Shown here piece by piece: positions 52,193-60,663 of a stretch of 64,000 bases of DNA; the stretch's first letter is position 1, and each line of letters starts with the position of its first letter. Position numbers and translations under genes: made by a program. The notes under the pieces are model-generated. The model saw nothing but the letters and a program-made list of their open reading frames with translations. It searched no databases and was not told the origin of the DNA. This stretch comes from Thermohalobaculum sp039513195 (GTDB taxonomy: Bacteria > Pseudomonadota > Alphaproteobacteria > Rhodobacterales > Rhodobacteraceae), in the NCBI GenBank assembly GCA_039513195.1, contig JBCCRM010000003.1, positions 1-64,000 on the forward strand. Direction: 5' to 3'.

Positions 52193-53179
52193 TCACTCGA
52201 CCGATAGCGCCATGTCCAGCAGCTTGTCGCCGCCGGGGGTCTGATCGACGAAGGCCTTATAGGACGTCTCCGTCGCGATCTCGCGCCAGGCGGCGAAGTC
52301 CTCGTCGGTCATCTCAGCAATCTCGACGCCATTATCGGCAAAGGTCTTCGCAGCGGCAGCATCGGCCTTCTTGGCCTCGTCGAGGTAGAAGGCCTCGGCC
52401 TTGGCCGCACCCTCCATGATCGCCGCCTGCTGCTCCGCGGTAAGCCCGTCGAAGGTCGATTTGTTCATCAGAAGCGGCTGGTACATGAACCACAGAGCAA
52501 CATCGCCTGCCGGGGTGAAGCATTTAACCTGCTCGTAGATCCGAAAGCTCACGAAGCTCGACGACGAAGTGTTGGCTGCCTGCAGAACGCCGGTTTGCAT
52601 GGCGTTGTAGATCTCCGACGATGCCATCGACGCGATCGAGGCGCCGGCGCCTGCGAGCATCTGCTCGAAGCTCTTGCCCGCAGCACGGGTCTGCAGCCCG
52701 GTCACGTCCTTCGGATTGGTGATGCAGCCATCGACCCCAGCGAAGCCCCCGGCGAGATAGCCATGTACGAGGACCATCACGTCGTCCTCGGCCATCTGCT
52801 CCTCGAGCGCCGCCATGAAATCGGACTCGTTGAGCCGCGCAGCATGGTCATGGTTCTTCACCAGACCCGGCATTAGGGTCAGGTTATAGGCTGGGCGCTG
52901 ACCGCCGGCATAGGCGAGCGGGAACACGGTCATATCGAGCTGCCCACGGCTGAGCGGCTTATACTGCTCGCGCGGTTTGAATAGCGACTTCGACGGGAAG
53001 ATTTTGATGTCGAGGCCGACATCGGCGTCGGTCACATGGCTCGCAACGATCTCCGCCACCTTATGGCGGACATCTTTGGTCGACCACTGGTGGCTGAGGC
53101 GCAATTCGGCCGCCTGGGCGGCGGGGGCCGCGATCCCTACTGCCGCGGCAAGCGCGGCTGAGGCGAAGAGACGGGTCAT
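52193..53179 (-). CDS. TRAP transporter substrate-binding protein (DctP family)
   Basis: The 328-residue periplasmic protein has a signal peptide (about 1-23, cleavage after AQAA). The DctP fold shows the central LQTRAAGKSFEQML segment, including the conserved arginine (R of TRAA) that grips the carboxylate of the ligand, and SSEIYNAMQTGVLQAANTS typical of the family. With matA-matB next door, malonate is the likely ligand. It is divergent from the GntR gene across a 125-base gap containing a palindromic operator. Confidence 0.9.
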   Translation of the reverse strand: MTRLFASAALAAAVGIAAPAAQAAELRLSHQWSTKDVRHKVAEIVASHVTDADVGLDIKIFPSKSLFKPREQYKPLSRGQLDMTVFPLAYAGGQRPAYNLTLMPGLVKNHDHAARLNESDFMAALEEQMAEDDVMVLVHGYLAGGFAGVDGCITNPKDVTGLQTRAAGKSFEQMLAGAGASIASMASSEIYNAMQTGVLQAANTSSSSFVSFRIYEQVKCFTPAGDVALWFMYQPLLMNKSTFDGLTAEQQAAIMEGAAKAEAFYLDEAKKADAAAAKTFADNGVEIAEMTDEDFAAWREIATETSYKAFVDQTPGGDKLLDMALSVE

Positions 53180-53268
53180 GGAGGTCCTCCCTTTCTTTGA
53201 CGGGGCACGCCTTTCCGGGAAGGCGCCCTGCGGAAAGTCGTAGCGGCCTTGTGTTCAGAGTCAACCGT

Positions 53269-53280
53269 CTTGTATACAAG
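53269..53280. promoter_or_regulatory. Perfect 12-base palindrome CTTGTATACAAG, GntR/FCD-type operator
   Basis: CTTGTATACAAG is a perfect dyad 24 bases before the GntR start and 90 bases before the dctP start. TTGTATACAA is a classic operator form for FCD-subfamily GntR proteins. It is therefore the likely site where the adjacent regulator controls both itself and the malonate operon. Confidence 0.65.
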
Positions 53281-53304
53281 CCGGGTTGAAAGAGGAGATC
53301 CATC

Positions 53305-53970
53305 GTGTCGCCGCGCCGCGCGCAAATGCTCCACGACGCCATTGAGGACGAGATCCTCACCGGTGCGCTTGCGCCAGGGGCGCGGCTGGACGAGACGCGG
53401 CTGGCGGAGCGGTTCGGCGTCTCCCGCACCCCGATCCGCGAGGCGCTCCTGCAGCTCTCCGCCTCCGGGTTGATCGAACTGCGCCCGCGGCGGTCGGCCA
53501 TGGTGGCCAAGATCGGACCGGGACGGTTAGTGGAGATGTTCGAGGTGATGGCGGAACTGGAGGCAATCGGCGCGCGGCTGGCTGCAAGGCGGGCCACTAC
53601 GGAGGAGATCATGCGGATCGAGGCGCAGCATCGGCGCTGCGGTGCGGCCGCCGCGCTGCCGGATGAGGACGCTTATTATTACGAGAATGAAGCTTTCCAC
53701 GAGACCATCGACGCCGCCAGCCATCACAGTTTCCTGATCGAACAGACCCAAAGCCTGCGCAAACGTCTGAAACCCTACCGGCGGATGCAGCTTCGGGCGG
53801 CGGGCCGGGTTCGGTCCTCCTTCGACGAGCATGCCGGGATTGTCGCCGCCATAACGGCCCACGACGGCGATGCGGCGGCCGAGGCGATGCGCGGCCATGT
53901 CCTGGTGCAAGGGGAGCGGTTCTCGGATCTGATCGCTTCGCTGCCCGCGCAGCAGAAGGCGGGCGCCTGA
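53305..53970 (+). CDS. GntR-family regulator, FCD subfamily
   Basis: The 221-residue protein has an N-terminal winged helix (about 5-70) with LDETRLAERFGVSRTPIREAL as recognition region. A C-terminal FCD all-helical ligand domain (about 78-210) has the metal-site pattern E-x-x-FH (NEAFHETID), and HAGIVAAI and MRGHV later. The start is GTG with AGAGGAG 7 bases upstream. It is divergent from dctP and probably represses the malonate operon until malonate or malonyl-CoA binds. Confidence 0.92.
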   Translation: MSPRRAQMLHDAIEDEILTGALAPGARLDETRLAERFGVSRTPIREALLQLSASGLIELRPRRSAMVAKIGPGRLVEMFEVMAELEAIGARLAARRATTEEIMRIEAQHRRCGAAAALPDEDAYYYENEAFHETIDAASHHSFLIEQTQSLRKRLKPYRRMQLRAAGRVRSSFDEHAGIVAAITAHDGDAAAEAMRGHVLVQGERFSDLIASLPAQQKAGA

Positions 53971-53981
53971 CGGGGAGGCCG

Positions 53982-54905
53982 ATGCAGGCCGTGCTGGACT
54001 GGCTGGGGGCGCGGGCGCGCTGGGTGATGGCGGCGGGGGCCGTGGCGGCGCCCTTGCTGCCGGAACTGGGCACGGCCTTGCGGCCTTTGCTGCCGGCGCT
54101 GGTGGTGCTGGTCTTCACGCTGGCGATTGCCCGGATCGATCCGGCACCGGTGCTGCGCGGGTTGGCGAAGACACGCAGGCTTGGGGCGCTGACGCTTTGG
54201 ATTGCAGCGCTGATGGTGGCGACCCCCGCGGCCCTGGCCGGGGGCGCATGGCTTCTGGGCCTGCCGCCGGGCCATGTTGCGGCGCTTGTCTATACCGGGG
54301 CGGCACCGCCGATAACCTCCGCCCCGGCGATCTGTCTACTGTTGGGCCTCGATGCCGCCTTCGCGCTGGAGCTCACGGTGGTGGCGAGCCTCGTGACCCC
54401 GATTCTGGGGCCGCTGGTCACTCGCATGCTGCTGGGCGATGCGGTGCCGATCGAGGCCTTGGATCTGGGCCTGCGCCTCGGCGCGATGATTGTGATCGGC
54501 ATCCTCTGTGGGTTTGCCCTGCGGCGGATGGCGGGGGCCGGGCGGATCGCGCGTCACCGGACAGCCTTTGACGGCGTCGCAGCAGTGGCAATGGTGCTCT
54601 TCATCATCCCGCTCTTCGACGGAGCCTGGGCGTTGGCGATGGCGGCACCGCTCGCGGCGCTGGGCCTGTTGGGCCTTGCGCTTGCTGCCAATCTCGGCGT
54701 GCAGGTGGCGGCGGCCTTGGCGGCGCGCCGGGTTGCCGACGGCCCGAGGGCCGGGGCCGCCGGTATGATGTGGGGCAACCGGACAGTAGCCTTCTACCTC
54801 GCTGCCCTGCCGCCCGACCCAGTCTATCAACTCTACGTCGCGCTCTACCAGTTCCCCATGTTGCTGACGCCGCTGCTGCTGGGTCCCTGGCTCAAGCGCA
54901 GATAG
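53982..54905 (+). CDS. BASS/SBF-like membrane transporter
   Basis: The 307-residue protein has about ten hydrophobic spans and resembles the bile acid:sodium symporter superfamily. Evidence is the TGAAPPITSAPAICLLLGLDAAFALELTVV region near 103-132, where helix-breaking residues interrupt spans, and MMWGNRTVAFYLAAL near 263-277. It starts 11 bases after the GntR gene and is probably co-transcribed with it, so it could move malonate, a related acid or an end product. The exact family and ligand are uncertain. Confidence 0.65.
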   Translation: MQAVLDWLGARARWVMAAGAVAAPLLPELGTALRPLLPALVVLVFTLAIARIDPAPVLRGLAKTRRLGALTLWIAALMVATPAALAGGAWLLGLPPGHVAALVYTGAAPPITSAPAICLLLGLDAAFALELTVVASLVTPILGPLVTRMLLGDAVPIEALDLGLRLGAMIVIGILCGFALRRMAGAGRIARHRTAFDGVAAVAMVLFIIPLFDGAWALAMAAPLAALGLLGLALAANLGVQVAAALAARRVADGPRAGAAGMMWGNRTVAFYLAALPPDPVYQLYVALYQFPMLLTPLLLGPWLKRR

Positions 54906-55005
54906 GGCCTTGGCCGTCGCGCGCGGCTTTTAGGTAAGGACCGCATCCGCCCTGCGGCGGTGGGATGCGATCCGGTGTTGATGGACTTGACAGGCGGCTG
55001 GTCCG

Positions 55006-55902
55006 CTAACCCGCCCGCGAGGTCGCGTGACCCTCTCTCTGCGCCGCGATCCCCGCCAATTCGGCATGGAGCGCATGCGTCAGTGGCGCCTTCGGGCTCG
55101 CCTGCCTTCCAATCAGCGCCAAGCGCCGCACCGCCCCGGGCCAGTCGAGGGGCATCGCACGCACATCCGGCGGCGGCGGCGCGCCCGCCCGCTCCGGTAC
55201 CACCGAGACGCCGAGGCCGTGGCGGACCAGCGCTTCTATAGCCTCCAGCGCATCGGCCTCCATCGCTTCGCGGGGACGCAATCCGCGATGGGACAACAAG
55301 CGCTCGATCTCCCGCCCGGCCCAGGTCTTGCGGCTGAACCAGATGAAAGGGTTCGTGGCGATCAGTGCCTCCGCCGTGGTGTCCGGCGTGCCGGGCGGCG
55401 CAATGAGGAGGAGCCTCTCCGCCGCAACCTCCCGGATCGTTAGGCCTTCCGGCAGTGGATGCGGCGAGGTCACCAACGCGGCGTCGAGATCGCCGGCCCG
55501 CACCGCCTCGGCCAAATCGCCGGAGGGGCCGGTGCGCAGCCGTGTCACCAGCCGCGGATGCGCTTGGCGCAGTGCGGCGAGGGCCGGGGGCATAAGATGC
55601 ACCATCGCCGTCGGCACCACGCCGACGGTCAAAGCACCCGCCAGCCCCTGGTCGGAGGCGAGGGCACGCATCTCCTCGACCAGCCCCTCCATCTGCCGGG
55701 CGTGGGCAGCGATGGCCACCCCCCGCTCGGTCAGCCGAGGCGGGCGCAGGCTGCGGTCGATCAAGGTCGCGCCAAGAAACTCCTCAAGCGCCTTGATGTG
55801 TAGGCTGATGGCCGAGTGGCTGAGCCCGATGGCGTCCCCCGCCGCGGTGAAGCTGCCGTGGTCGGCGATGGCCAGCAAGCTGCGAAGCTGCCGTAGATTC
55901 AT
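55006..55902 (-). CDS. LysR-family transcriptional regulator
   Basis: The 298-residue protein has the N-terminal LysR winged helix (LRQLRSLLAIADHGSFTAAGD, then GLSHSAISLHIKALEEFLG) and a periplasmic-binding-like effector domain from about 90 to 295. The start follows directly from the conserved MNLRQL N-terminus. It is divergent from the acyl-CoA-dehydrogenase-fold gene, and the 123-base gap holds two inverted repeats, one of the T-N11-A type. It most likely activates the neighbouring enzyme gene. Confidence 0.92.
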   Translation of the reverse strand: MNLRQLRSLLAIADHGSFTAAGDAIGLSHSAISLHIKALEEFLGATLIDRSLRPPRLTERGVAIAAHARQMEGLVEEMRALASDQGLAGALTVGVVPTAMVHLMPPALAALRQAHPRLVTRLRTGPSGDLAEAVRAGDLDAALVTSPHPLPEGLTIREVAAERLLLIAPPGTPDTTAEALIATNPFIWFSRKTWAGREIERLLSHRGLRPREAMEADALEAIEALVRHGLGVSVVPERAGAPPPPDVRAMPLDWPGAVRRLALIGRQASPKAPLTHALHAELAGIAAQREGHATSRAG

Positions 55903-55911
55903 CTGTTAGAT

Positions 55912-55929
55912 AACCTCACAGTAGAGGTT
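55912..55929. promoter_or_regulatory. Inverted repeat AACCTC-N6-GAGGTT beside the lysR start
   Basis: AACCTC-ACAGTA-GAGGTT is a perfect 6-base dyad beginning 10 bases upstream of the LysR start codon. Its location over the lysR translation and promoter region fits negative autoregulation, the usual behaviour of LysR proteins. Confidence 0.5.
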
Positions 55930-55963
55930 TCGATTACTCGTTTTCCTTTCAAGATTTCAACAC

Positions 55964-55976
55964 TTATCGTTGATAA
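55964..55976. promoter_or_regulatory. LysR-box-like dyad TTATC-N3-GATAA (T-N11-A)
   Basis: TTATC-GTT-GATAA is a perfect dyad with the T-N11-A form of LysR operators, 50 bases before the acyl-CoA-dehydrogenase-fold start. This is the expected place for an activation site. Its half-site differs from that of the AACCTC dyad, so one of the two may be coincidental. Confidence 0.45.
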
Positions 55977-56025
55977 CGGTTTTGTGAGTGCCTTGAGGAC
56001 AGACGATAGAGGGGAGGGGGTCTGA

Positions 56026-57231
56026 ATGCTCGACCTGACCGACAGCGAAACGCGCGTGCGTGCAACGGCCGAGCGCCTGGCACAGGATCAGTTTCGGCCG
56101 CGCGCCGCCGAGATCGACGAGGAAGAGCGCTATCCCTGGGAGAATGTGGCAGCCCTGCAGGCGGACGGGCTGATGGGACTGACGGTACCGCGGGTGCTTG
56201 GCGGGCCGGGCCTGCCGCTTGCCTGTGCGGTGAGCGCGGTGCGGGAGATCGCGAAGGCCTGTGCAGTGACCGCCCGGATCGTGGTCGAAAGCAATATGGG
56301 CGCTGTTGGTGCCATCATTGCCTATGGCAGCAAGGCCCAGCAGCAACTGGCGGCGCAGGCGGTGCTGAACGGCGACAAGCCGGCGATCTGCATCACCGAG
56401 CCGGGGGCTGGGTCGGCGGCGACCGAGATGACCACTACGGCAAAGCGGGTCGAGGGTGGCTGGCGTCTCGACGGCAAAAAGCACTGGATTACCGGCGGCG
56501 GTGTCAGCCGACTGCATCTGATCTTTGCGCGGATGGTCGAGCATGGGCGCGATCTGGGCATCGGCGCGTTTATCGCGCATCTGGGCGATCGGGGTCTGGG
56601 CATCGGACAGCGGGAGCCGACCATGGGCCTGCGCGGCATTCCGGAGACCGAGGTGCTGCTCGACGGTCTCTTCGTCGCCGACAGCATGGCGCTGGTGCCG
56701 GAGGAGGATCCCGCACGCGGGTTCAAGCGCCTGATGACCGCCTATAACGCCCAGCGTGTCGGGGCGGCTGCCGTGGCGCTGGGGATCGCCGAAGGCGCCT
56801 ATACCGAGGCGCGGACCTATCTGCAGACGCGCCATCAGTTTGGCCGCCCGCTGGCGGAGTTCCAGGGACTGCAATGGATGCTGGCCGACATGTCCATCGC
56901 CATCGAGGCCGCCGGTGCGCTCGTCATGCAGGCGGCCCGATCGGCCGAGGAAACGGCGACCGGCTTCCCGGACCAGGCGGCGGCAGCCCGGGCCAAAATC
57001 TTTGCGGCAGAGACGGCGGTGAAGGTCACCAATGACGCCTTGCAAATGCATGGCGCCGCCGGCTATTCCCGCCGCAACCCGGTGGAACGCATGGTGCGGG
57101 ATGCTCGGATGTTCACTATTGGTGGCGGAACGGCGCAGGTTCTCCGAAACCAAGTGGCGAGCCACGAGTTGGGCATGAAGCTACCGCAGACACGCGACGG
57201 CTACGCCAGGCAGGCGACGACTGCCATGTGA
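56026..57231 (+). CDS. Acyl-CoA-dehydrogenase-fold flavoprotein, candidate 3-sulfinopropanoyl-CoA desulfinase
   Basis: The 401-residue protein has the complete acyl-CoA dehydrogenase layout: helical N-domain, beta domain with ITEPGAGSAATEM (FAD/substrate contact) and helical C-domain with RHQFGRPLAEFQGLQWMLAD. However, both usual catalytic-base positions lack Glu. The C-terminal site reads IGGGTAQ instead of YEGT, and the alternative helix site reads YNAQR with Gln243 instead of Glu. Arg84 is present. As I recall, this combination (no base, a Gln in YN-x-QR, Arg84) marks the 3-sulfinopropanoyl-CoA desulfinase Acd. A LysR gene is divergent, also as in known Acd loci. Ordinary dehydrogenase activity is unlikely. 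Confidence 0.75.
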   Translation: MLDLTDSETRVRATAERLAQDQFRPRAAEIDEEERYPWENVAALQADGLMGLTVPRVLGGPGLPLACAVSAVREIAKACAVTARIVVESNMGAVGAIIAYGSKAQQQLAAQAVLNGDKPAICITEPGAGSAATEMTTTAKRVEGGWRLDGKKHWITGGGVSRLHLIFARMVEHGRDLGIGAFIAHLGDRGLGIGQREPTMGLRGIPETEVLLDGLFVADSMALVPEEDPARGFKRLMTAYNAQRVGAAAVALGIAEGAYTEARTYLQTRHQFGRPLAEFQGLQWMLADMSIAIEAAGALVMQAARSAEETATGFPDQAAAARAKIFAAETAVKVTNDALQMHGAAGYSRRNPVERMVRDARMFTIGGGTAQVLRNQVASHELGMKLPQTRDGYARQATTAM

Positions 57232-57431
57232 TCCGCCAATCGGCAGATCCTGGCCGGCCCGCGGCCCCTATTTTGGATTGGTTACAAAATTGAAACGAAT
57301 CTTTCGCCGTTCCGTTATCTTCCTCTGCCACAGCATCTCGGGTTCTGCCGGGCCCATTGGGGTCCGGCGCCCGATCTCTTGCTGACCGCGCCAATGCGCG
57401 GCACCCGGGAAACGACAGGATGGAGAACGAT

Positions 57432-58751
57432 ATGAAAGCCAGGACCGCGATTGCCGCTGCCCTTGCCGCGATGACCATTGCAGGTGGCGCCCAGGCGGGA
57501 ACCGAGATCGACTGGTGGCATGCCATGGGCGGCGCGCTCGGCGGGACGGTGGACGAGATCGTCGCCGACTACAACGCCTCGCAGGACGCCTGCAGCCTCA
57601 ACGCGAGTTACAAGGGAAACTACACCGAGACGATGACCTCGGCCATCGCAGCCTTCCGCGCCGGTGAGCAACCGCATATCGTTCAGGTGTTCGAGGTCGG
57701 CACAGCGACCATGATGGCGGCGGAGGACAAGGGCGCAGTCTACCCGGTGTGGGAGCTGTTCGCGGATGCGGGCCTGGAGTTCGATCAGTCTGCCTATCTG
57801 CCGGCGGTGATCTCCTACTACACCGATGCCGAGGGCAGGCTGTTGTCGCTGCCTTTCAACTCCTCGACCCCAGTGCTCTGGTACAACAAGACCAAACTCG
57901 ACGAGCTGGGCATCGACGTCCCGAAAACCTGGGATGAACTGGAAACCGCCGCCAAGGCCGCAAAGGCAGGCGGCGTGGACGCGCCCTTCTCGTTCGGATG
58001 GCAAAGCTGGACGCAGATCGAGAATTTTTCGGCCTGGCACAACCTGCCGACCGGCACCCGGGCGAACGGGTTCGAGGGCATCGATACCGAGTTCACCTTC
58101 AACAATGATGCCGTAGTCGGCCATATTCAGCGCATCGCCGATATGGGCCAAGAGGGCCTGTTCAAATATGGCGGCCGCCGGGGGGACAGCCGCGGCATGT
58201 TTGTGAACGGCGAGTCGATCTTCTGGATCAACTCCTCCGCCTATTATGGCGGGTTCAAGAAGGACATCACCGACTTCGAATTCGGACAGGCGATGCTGCC
58301 GATCGATAGCGGAGTGGCTGCGGCGCCGCAGAACTCGATCATCGGCGGTGCCACTCTCTGGGTCCTGCAGGGTGGCGAGAGCGCAGAGTACAAGTGCGTG
58401 GCCGACTTCCTGAACTTCCTCTCCGGCGCCGAGGTGCAGGCCGAATGGCACCAAAACACCGGCTATGTGCCCATCACGGTCTCGGCCTGGGAGCTGTCCA
58501 GGGAGCAGGGCTATTACGAGACCGACCCGGGCACCGACACGGCGATCCAGCAGCTTAACCTGAACCAGCCGACGTCGGCTTCCTCCGGTCTGCGCTATGG
58601 CAACTTCGTGCAGGTCCGCGATGTGATCAACGAGGAGCTGGAAGCGGTCTGGACCGGCGACAAGTCCGCCAAAGAAGCGCTGGACACGGCGGTGGAGCGC
58701 GGCAATGAATTGCTGCGGAAGTTCGAGGCGGCCAACGCGCCGAGCCAGTAG
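57432..58751 (+). CDS. ugpB: sn-Glycerol-3-phosphate ABC transporter substrate-binding protein
   Basis: The 439-residue protein has a signal peptide (MKARTAIAAALAAMTIAGGA, cleavage near AQAG), then the UgpB start TEIDWWHAMGGALGG. The conserved LPFNSSTPVLWYNKT block lies near 138-152, with GWQSWTQIENFSAWHN further on. It binds glycerol-3-phosphate or glycerophosphodiesters in the periplasm. GGAG lies 6 bases before ATG 57432; ATG 57420 overlaps that site. First gene of ugpBAEC. Confidence 0.93.
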   Translation: MKARTAIAAALAAMTIAGGAQAGTEIDWWHAMGGALGGTVDEIVADYNASQDACSLNASYKGNYTETMTSAIAAFRAGEQPHIVQVFEVGTATMMAAEDKGAVYPVWELFADAGLEFDQSAYLPAVISYYTDAEGRLLSLPFNSSTPVLWYNKTKLDELGIDVPKTWDELETAAKAAKAGGVDAPFSFGWQSWTQIENFSAWHNLPTGTRANGFEGIDTEFTFNNDAVVGHIQRIADMGQEGLFKYGGRRGDSRGMFVNGESIFWINSSAYYGGFKKDITDFEFGQAMLPIDSGVAAAPQNSIIGGATLWVLQGGESAEYKCVADFLNFLSGAEVQAEWHQNTGYVPITVSAWELSREQGYYETDPGTDTAIQQLNLNQPTSASSGLRYGNFVQVRDVINEELEAVWTGDKSAKEALDTAVERGNELLRKFEAANAPSQ

Positions 58752-58837
58752 AGGCCCCGGCCGCTAACCGAGAAAATCGCCCCCCCCCGGCTGTGGGAGG
58801 GGGGCATGCCGCGCCGCCGCGCGATCCGAGGGACGCT

Positions 58838-59725
58838 ATGGCCGAGCGCCGTGTCATCTACCGCCAGCGTCTACTACCGATCCTTCTCGTTGCGCCGCAA
58901 TTGGCGATCACGCTGGTCTTCTTTCTATGGCCCGCGGGCCAGGCGATCGAGCAGAGCTTTTACCTGGAAGACGCTTTCGGCCTGTCCCGTGAGTTCGTGG
59001 CCGGCTTGAACTACGAGGCGCTGGTCGGGGACACCCGGTACTACCGCTCTTTCCTTACAACGCTGATCTTCGGTCTGTGGGTCACCGCGCTCTCCATTGG
59101 CATCGCGCTGATCCTAGCGCTGGCGGCGAACCGGGTTTTGGCGGCGGCGCTGACCTACCGCTCGCTGTTGATCTGGCCCTATGCGGTAGCGCCCGCGATC
59201 TCGGGCGTGCTGTGGTTCTTCCTGCTGAACCCCACCGTCGGCGTCTTCGCCGAGTGGCTGGATCTGGTGGGCATCGATTGGAACCACTATGCCAGCGGCA
59301 ACCAGGCCCTGGCCCTAGTGATTGCCGCGAGTGTCTGGAAGCAGATCAGCTACAACTTTCTGTTCTTCCTGGCTGGTCTGCAGTCGATCCCGAAAAGTTT
59401 GATCGAAGCCGCAGCGATCGATAAGGCGGGCCCCTGGCGGCGGTTCTGGACCATCACCCTGCCGCTCCTCTCGCCCACCACCTTCTTTCTGCTGGTGGTC
59501 AACATCGTCTACGCCTTCTTCGACACCTTCGCGACAATCCATGCGACCACCAGCGGCGGCCCGGCGGATGCCACCACGACGCTGGTCTACCGCGTCTACA
59601 ACACGGGCTTTATCGGCCAAGACTATGGCTCCTCCGCCGCGCAATCGGTGGTGCTTATGGCCCTGGTGATCGGTATGACGGCGATCCAATTCCGCTATGT
59701 CGAAAAGAAGGTCAGCTATCAATGA
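58838..59725 (+). CDS. ugpA: Glycerol-3-phosphate ABC transporter permease
   Basis: The 295-residue permease has about six membrane spans, the LLPILLVAPQLAITLVFFLWP first helix, and the coupling loop LIEAAAIDKAGPWRRFWTITLPLLSP near 200. YRVYNTGFIGQDYGSSAAQSV near the end is typical of UgpA. ATG 58838 follows GAGGGA; a longer start at 58793 lies before that site. Its stop overlaps ugpE by ATGA. Confidence 0.93.
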   Translation: MAERRVIYRQRLLPILLVAPQLAITLVFFLWPAGQAIEQSFYLEDAFGLSREFVAGLNYEALVGDTRYYRSFLTTLIFGLWVTALSIGIALILALAANRVLAAALTYRSLLIWPYAVAPAISGVLWFFLLNPTVGVFAEWLDLVGIDWNHYASGNQALALVIAASVWKQISYNFLFFLAGLQSIPKSLIEAAAIDKAGPWRRFWTITLPLLSPTTFFLLVVNIVYAFFDTFATIHATTSGGPADATTTLVYRVYNTGFIGQDYGSSAAQSVVLMALVIGMTAIQFRYVEKKVSYQ

Positions 59726-60663
59726 TCGAGCGCCGGCCGCTTCTCGATCTGCTGACCCATCTGATGCTGCTGGTCGGGGTCGCGGCCACCTGCTTTCCGA
59801 TCTGGATCGCACTCGTTGCCTCGACCCACCCCCCGGAGCGGTTGAGCCAGCGACCACTGCCGTTGTGGTTCGGCGACCATGGGTGGGAGACGTTTTCGAC
59901 CTTGCTGCTCACCGATGTCGGGCAGGCCGGGGGCGTCTCGATCACCACCATGCTGCTCAACAGCTTGATCATGGCGGTCGGCATCACGGTGGGGAAGATT
60001 GCCGTCTCCCTTACCGCTGCCTATGCCGTGGTGTTCTTCCGCTTTCCGTTCAGGTTCCTTTGCTTTTGGCTGATCTTCATCACCCTGATGCTACCGGTGG
60101 AAGTGCGGATCCTGCCTACCTATGACGTGGTCGCCGGGTTCCTGAAGCCGGCGCAGGCGGCCTGGACATGGGTCGAAGGGGACAGTTGGCTCTCCCGCCT
60201 CCTCGGCTATGAGGTGGTGGTGGCAATCCCCAACGGGCTCCTCGATAGCTATTGGGGCCTGACCCTGCCGCTGATCGCGTCGGCGACCGCGACCTTCCTG
60301 TTCCGCCAGATCTTTCTGACCGTGCCGGACGAGCTGGTCGAGGCCGCAAAGATCGACGGCGCCGGTCCCTGGCGGTTCTTCGTCGATATCCTCATCCCGC
60401 TCAGCCGCACCAATATCGCGGCGCTGACCATCATCCTCTTCATCTTCGGCTGGAACCAATATCTCTGGCCGCTGTTGATGACCACGGATGTCCAGATGAC
60501 CACGGTCGTGATGGGCATTTCGCGCATGCTGAACACCGACACGGCGCTGCCGGCTTGGAATCTGGTCATGGGGACCGCGATCCTCGCGATGCTGCCGCCC
60601 GTGATCGTTGTGCTAGCGATGCAAAAGCTGTTCGTCCAAGGGCTGACGGAGAGAGAGAAGTAG
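59722..60663 (+). CDS. ugpE: Glycerol-3-phosphate ABC transporter permease with inserted loop
   Basis: The 313-residue permease has six spans and the family block LPLIASATATFLFRQ (about 182-196), with coupling loop ELVEAAKIDGAGPWRFFVDI after it. Between VRILPTYDVVAGF and LLDSYWGL, UgpE proteins normally have only a few residues. Here about 31 residues are inserted (roughly 141-171, including WTWVEGDSWLSRLLGYEVVV), probably an extended periplasmic loop. The ugpC start follows the stop directly. The insertion looks in-frame and intact, so the protein should be functional. Confidence 0.92.
   Translation: MIERRPLLDLLTHLMLLVGVAATCFPIWIALVASTHPPERLSQRPLPLWFGDHGWETFSTLLLTDVGQAGGVSITTMLLNSLIMAVGITVGKIAVSLTAAYAVVFFRFPFRFLCFWLIFITLMLPVEVRILPTYDVVAGFLKPAQAAWTWVEGDSWLSRLLGYEVVVAIPNGLLDSYWGLTLPLIASATATFLFRQIFLTVPDELVEAAKIDGAGPWRFFVDILIPLSRTNIAALTIILFIFGWNQYLWPLLMTTDVQMTTVVMGISRMLNTDTALPAWNLVMGTAILAMLPPVIVVLAMQKLFVQGLTEREK

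Noticed and set aside
57281..57300. GTTACAAAATTGAAACG upstream of ugpB as a possible Pho box
   Set aside because: ugp operons are often PhoB-controlled, but the match to two 7-base repeats with proper spacing is too weak to call.
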